A stretch of DNA of 64,000 nt from Corylus avellana (Eukaryota > Streptophyta > Magnoliopsida > Fagales > Betulaceae), in the NCBI RefSeq assembly GCF_901000735.1, contig NC_081549.1, positions 21,279,584-21,343,583 on the forward strand, given 5' to 3'. Both the position numbers and the translations under genes were made by a program. The notes below the pieces were generated by a model. The model was not told where the DNA came from and did not search any database. It saw only the letters and a program-made list of their open reading frames with translations. Below are positions 62,301 to 64,000 of the stretch, piece after piece; the first letter of the stretch is position 1; every line of letters begins with the position of its first letter.

Positions 62301-64000
62301 AAATCTCTTTTCAAAAAAAAAAAAAAAAAAAAAAAAAACTTTTCACAAAACACTTCTAAAAAAATTAACTAAACACATGCTCATTTTTTCAGGTGTAGAT
62401 TTTCCTTGTTACATTAAAAAACATTAAATTTTTTAAAAAAGTGGTGGCTGGTGCAGTGGCGGCCACTGTGGGGCTATCATATCTGTCTTGCATCCCCCAT
62501 GGTCGCTGCCAGATCCATCTTCTGGCCCCATGGTGGCCCCTAGATCACCACTGCAGTGGCTGCCGTATCATCAATGTGGCGGCTGTGGCTAGGTGGCCAT
62601 CACCGTGGAAACTCCTGTTTTTTTTTTTTGTTTTTTCCTTAGTTTATTTTGTGAAAACAATGCTTAGGTTTTTGTTTTTCAGAAACACTAAAATTTTCCA
62701 AAATACAACATTTTTTTCAAATGTGTCCCCTACCAAATCCATTCTCGATTTTACTTTTTTCAAAACCCAAAACACTTCTCAAAAACTTTACAAAACCAAC
62801 CATTTTCTTTCCCCCTCGTCTCTTTATCTGGATTTATGACTAACATGTTGTGGTTGGACTATATTTCAAGTATGCAAGTTTTGAATCAAATAAGCTATTA
62901 ACGTTTGCCCCGTGTTTGTGGAGCCATATATGTAGATATTCCAAAATTTTCTATTGGATGGTACTGTTGGCAGGTCTCTGCTAACTTTGACAGGCACTTG
63001 ACATTGATACCTTGAGGCTTGCATATAGAGACAAGGAGAGGCAGATATAGGGTTACTATATTCTGCCCTAAGGCTGCCTGACGCATGCATTTAACTCATA
63101 CGACAGGATAAAATATTATTATGTTAATGCTTGTAAATAGTTTTTACTTTTCTTACTATTTTCTTTTCATCTTTGACTGGGTGTTAAAATCTCAGATATA
63201 TAATTTGTATTGAGCATTACTTATGTCACTTCCCCTTGGTTAATTTCTGTGTTATTGTTATCTATTGGACTATCATACTCTGGGCTTGTCATGTGTTTGA
63301 AAATTGCAATTTCTATCTTGAATTTTTGTTTTGTCACACAGAAGTGATAAATAAGGGATTTTTTGGTTTCTGCAGTGGCGGGATCGTTTGGTTGGTGCCT
63401 TGGGGGAGATTAAACCCATAGGGTTGGCGGAACAGGCTCTTCAACAAGGTTGCAAGTCTAATGGAAGTCTAGGCGAAGGGAAAGAAGATTCACCAGTTAT
63501 TATGGTACCTGTCAACTTTGCTTCCCATTCTATTCATAGGCATGTAAAGAGAGATTCAAATACCCCAGGATATACTTGACAATGGCTAAAATATTTTACA
63601 GGAAGAGAAACCCACAATTAAAGCATGTGATGCTGTGGACAGTAATTTGGGGAGAAAAAGATCTGGATCACCGGACGGCAGTGATCTGGCTGAAGATGAA
63701 GATGTGGCAGAAAAACGAGCAAGACCATCACCTAGTGTCTCAGAGGAATCGACTAGAGAGTTGGATAAGAAAATCACAACACCTCAGGATGACATTCCTT
63801 CAACTCGTCCAAACATTTCCAGAGGAGATGGTGATTCTGGGCCTGTGCAGCAGCTTGTTGCTATGTTTGGTGCATTGGTTGCTCAAGGTGAAAAAGCTGT
63901 TGGCTCTTTGGAGATTCTTATCTCAAGTATCTCTGCTGACTTGCTAGCTGAGGTAGTGATGGCTAATATGCGTTACCTGCCTCCCAATCGTTTCAAAGCT
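59360..64000 (+). CDS. ESP4: Symplekin/ESP4, N-terminal half (partial)
   Basis: A scaffold of the mRNA 3'-end cleavage and polyadenylation machinery (symplekin/Pta1 family); Arabidopsis ESP4 acts in 3' processing and affects silencing. Eight exons are visible: 59360-59577, 59800-59959, 60593-60685, 60762-60867, 60999-61167, 61959-62133, 63376-63504 and 63602 to the window end. They join in frame to 483 residues; the full protein is over 1,300. The helical HEAT-like N-terminal domain is seen in LPLFFELKSDRFSPVRKHVAE, IIGEIGLKHVEFLPEIVPEL, GSGGTRLLALKFVEAVILLY and INSFSAIAKQRPAFYGRILP. Exon 8 carries a possible basic bipartite nuclear signal (RKRSGSPDG ... AEKRARP) and PVQQLVAMFGALVAQGEKAV. The start MVAVMMATNTREKLASL is preferred over the ATG at 59126. 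Intron 6 (62134-63375) contains a GC-rich insertion. Confidence 0.93.
62275..62840. mobile_element. GC-rich transposon-like insertion in ESP4 intron 6
   Basis: A block of GTGGTGGCTGGTGCAGTGGCGGCC / GGCGGCTGTGGCTAGGTGGCC strings is bracketed by CAAAACACTTCT-type and TTTTCAAAACCCAAAACACT-type arms, reminiscent of the other GC-cored elements in this window. The ends are not clear. Confidence 0.35.

Overview
This window is nuclear DNA of a flowering plant, most likely a dicot and probably a woody one with a repeat-rich genome. Genes are split by many short GT-AG introns, intergenic DNA is A/T-rich and full of small transposons, and runs of N mark assembly gaps. I resolved nine protein-coding genes exon by exon; all reading frames join cleanly across the splice sites. 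Every recognisable product is a conserved plant housekeeping or membrane protein.

Layout from left to right. 28-1952 (-): 5' part of a chloroplast adenine-nucleotide carrier (TAAC-like), cut by the window edge. 4359-7277 (-): vacuolar cation/proton exchanger (CAX), 10 exons, 442 aa. 7278-15340: 8 kb without a recognised gene, holding a SINE, several MITEs and an LTR-like fragment. 15341-18849 (-): METTL21/23-type SAM methyltransferase, 7 exons, 255 aa. 20325-22353 (+) and 26210-29881 (+): tandem pair of CPRD49-type GDSL/SGNH esterases, 256 and 242 aa. 31397-36144 (-): LMBR1/LIMR-type multispanning membrane protein, 14 exons, 508 aa. 36145-48761: 12.6 kb of repeats with two N gaps and two copies of a ~4-kb segment. 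48762-56155 (+): APD-type RING ubiquitin ligase, 10 exons, 472 aa. 56857-57677 (-): rhodanese-domain protein STR10, 2 exons, 222 aa. 59360-64000 (+): N-terminal half of symplekin/ESP4, cut by the right edge.

The genes do not form one pathway. From memory, the order ESP4 - APD2 - LMBR1-like - methyltransferase - CAX4 - TAAC matches Arabidopsis chromosome 5 around At5g01400-At5g01500, and STR10 and an LMBR1 paralogue sit together near At3g08920/At3g08930. The window therefore looks like a preserved ancestral gene block. The GDSL pair has no counterpart that I recall in that Arabidopsis block.

I found no convincing undescribed biological system. The points most worth a second look are: a ~4-kb direct duplication meeting at a 100-N gap, which looks like two unmerged haplotypes or contig ends; two kinds of large terminal-inverted-repeat transposon with 9-10 bp target duplications; a tRNA-derived SINE family with five copies, two bounded by perfect target duplications of 16 and 28 bp; a GC-AG intron in the APD gene; and a CAX stop codon that falls on the edge of a MITE.
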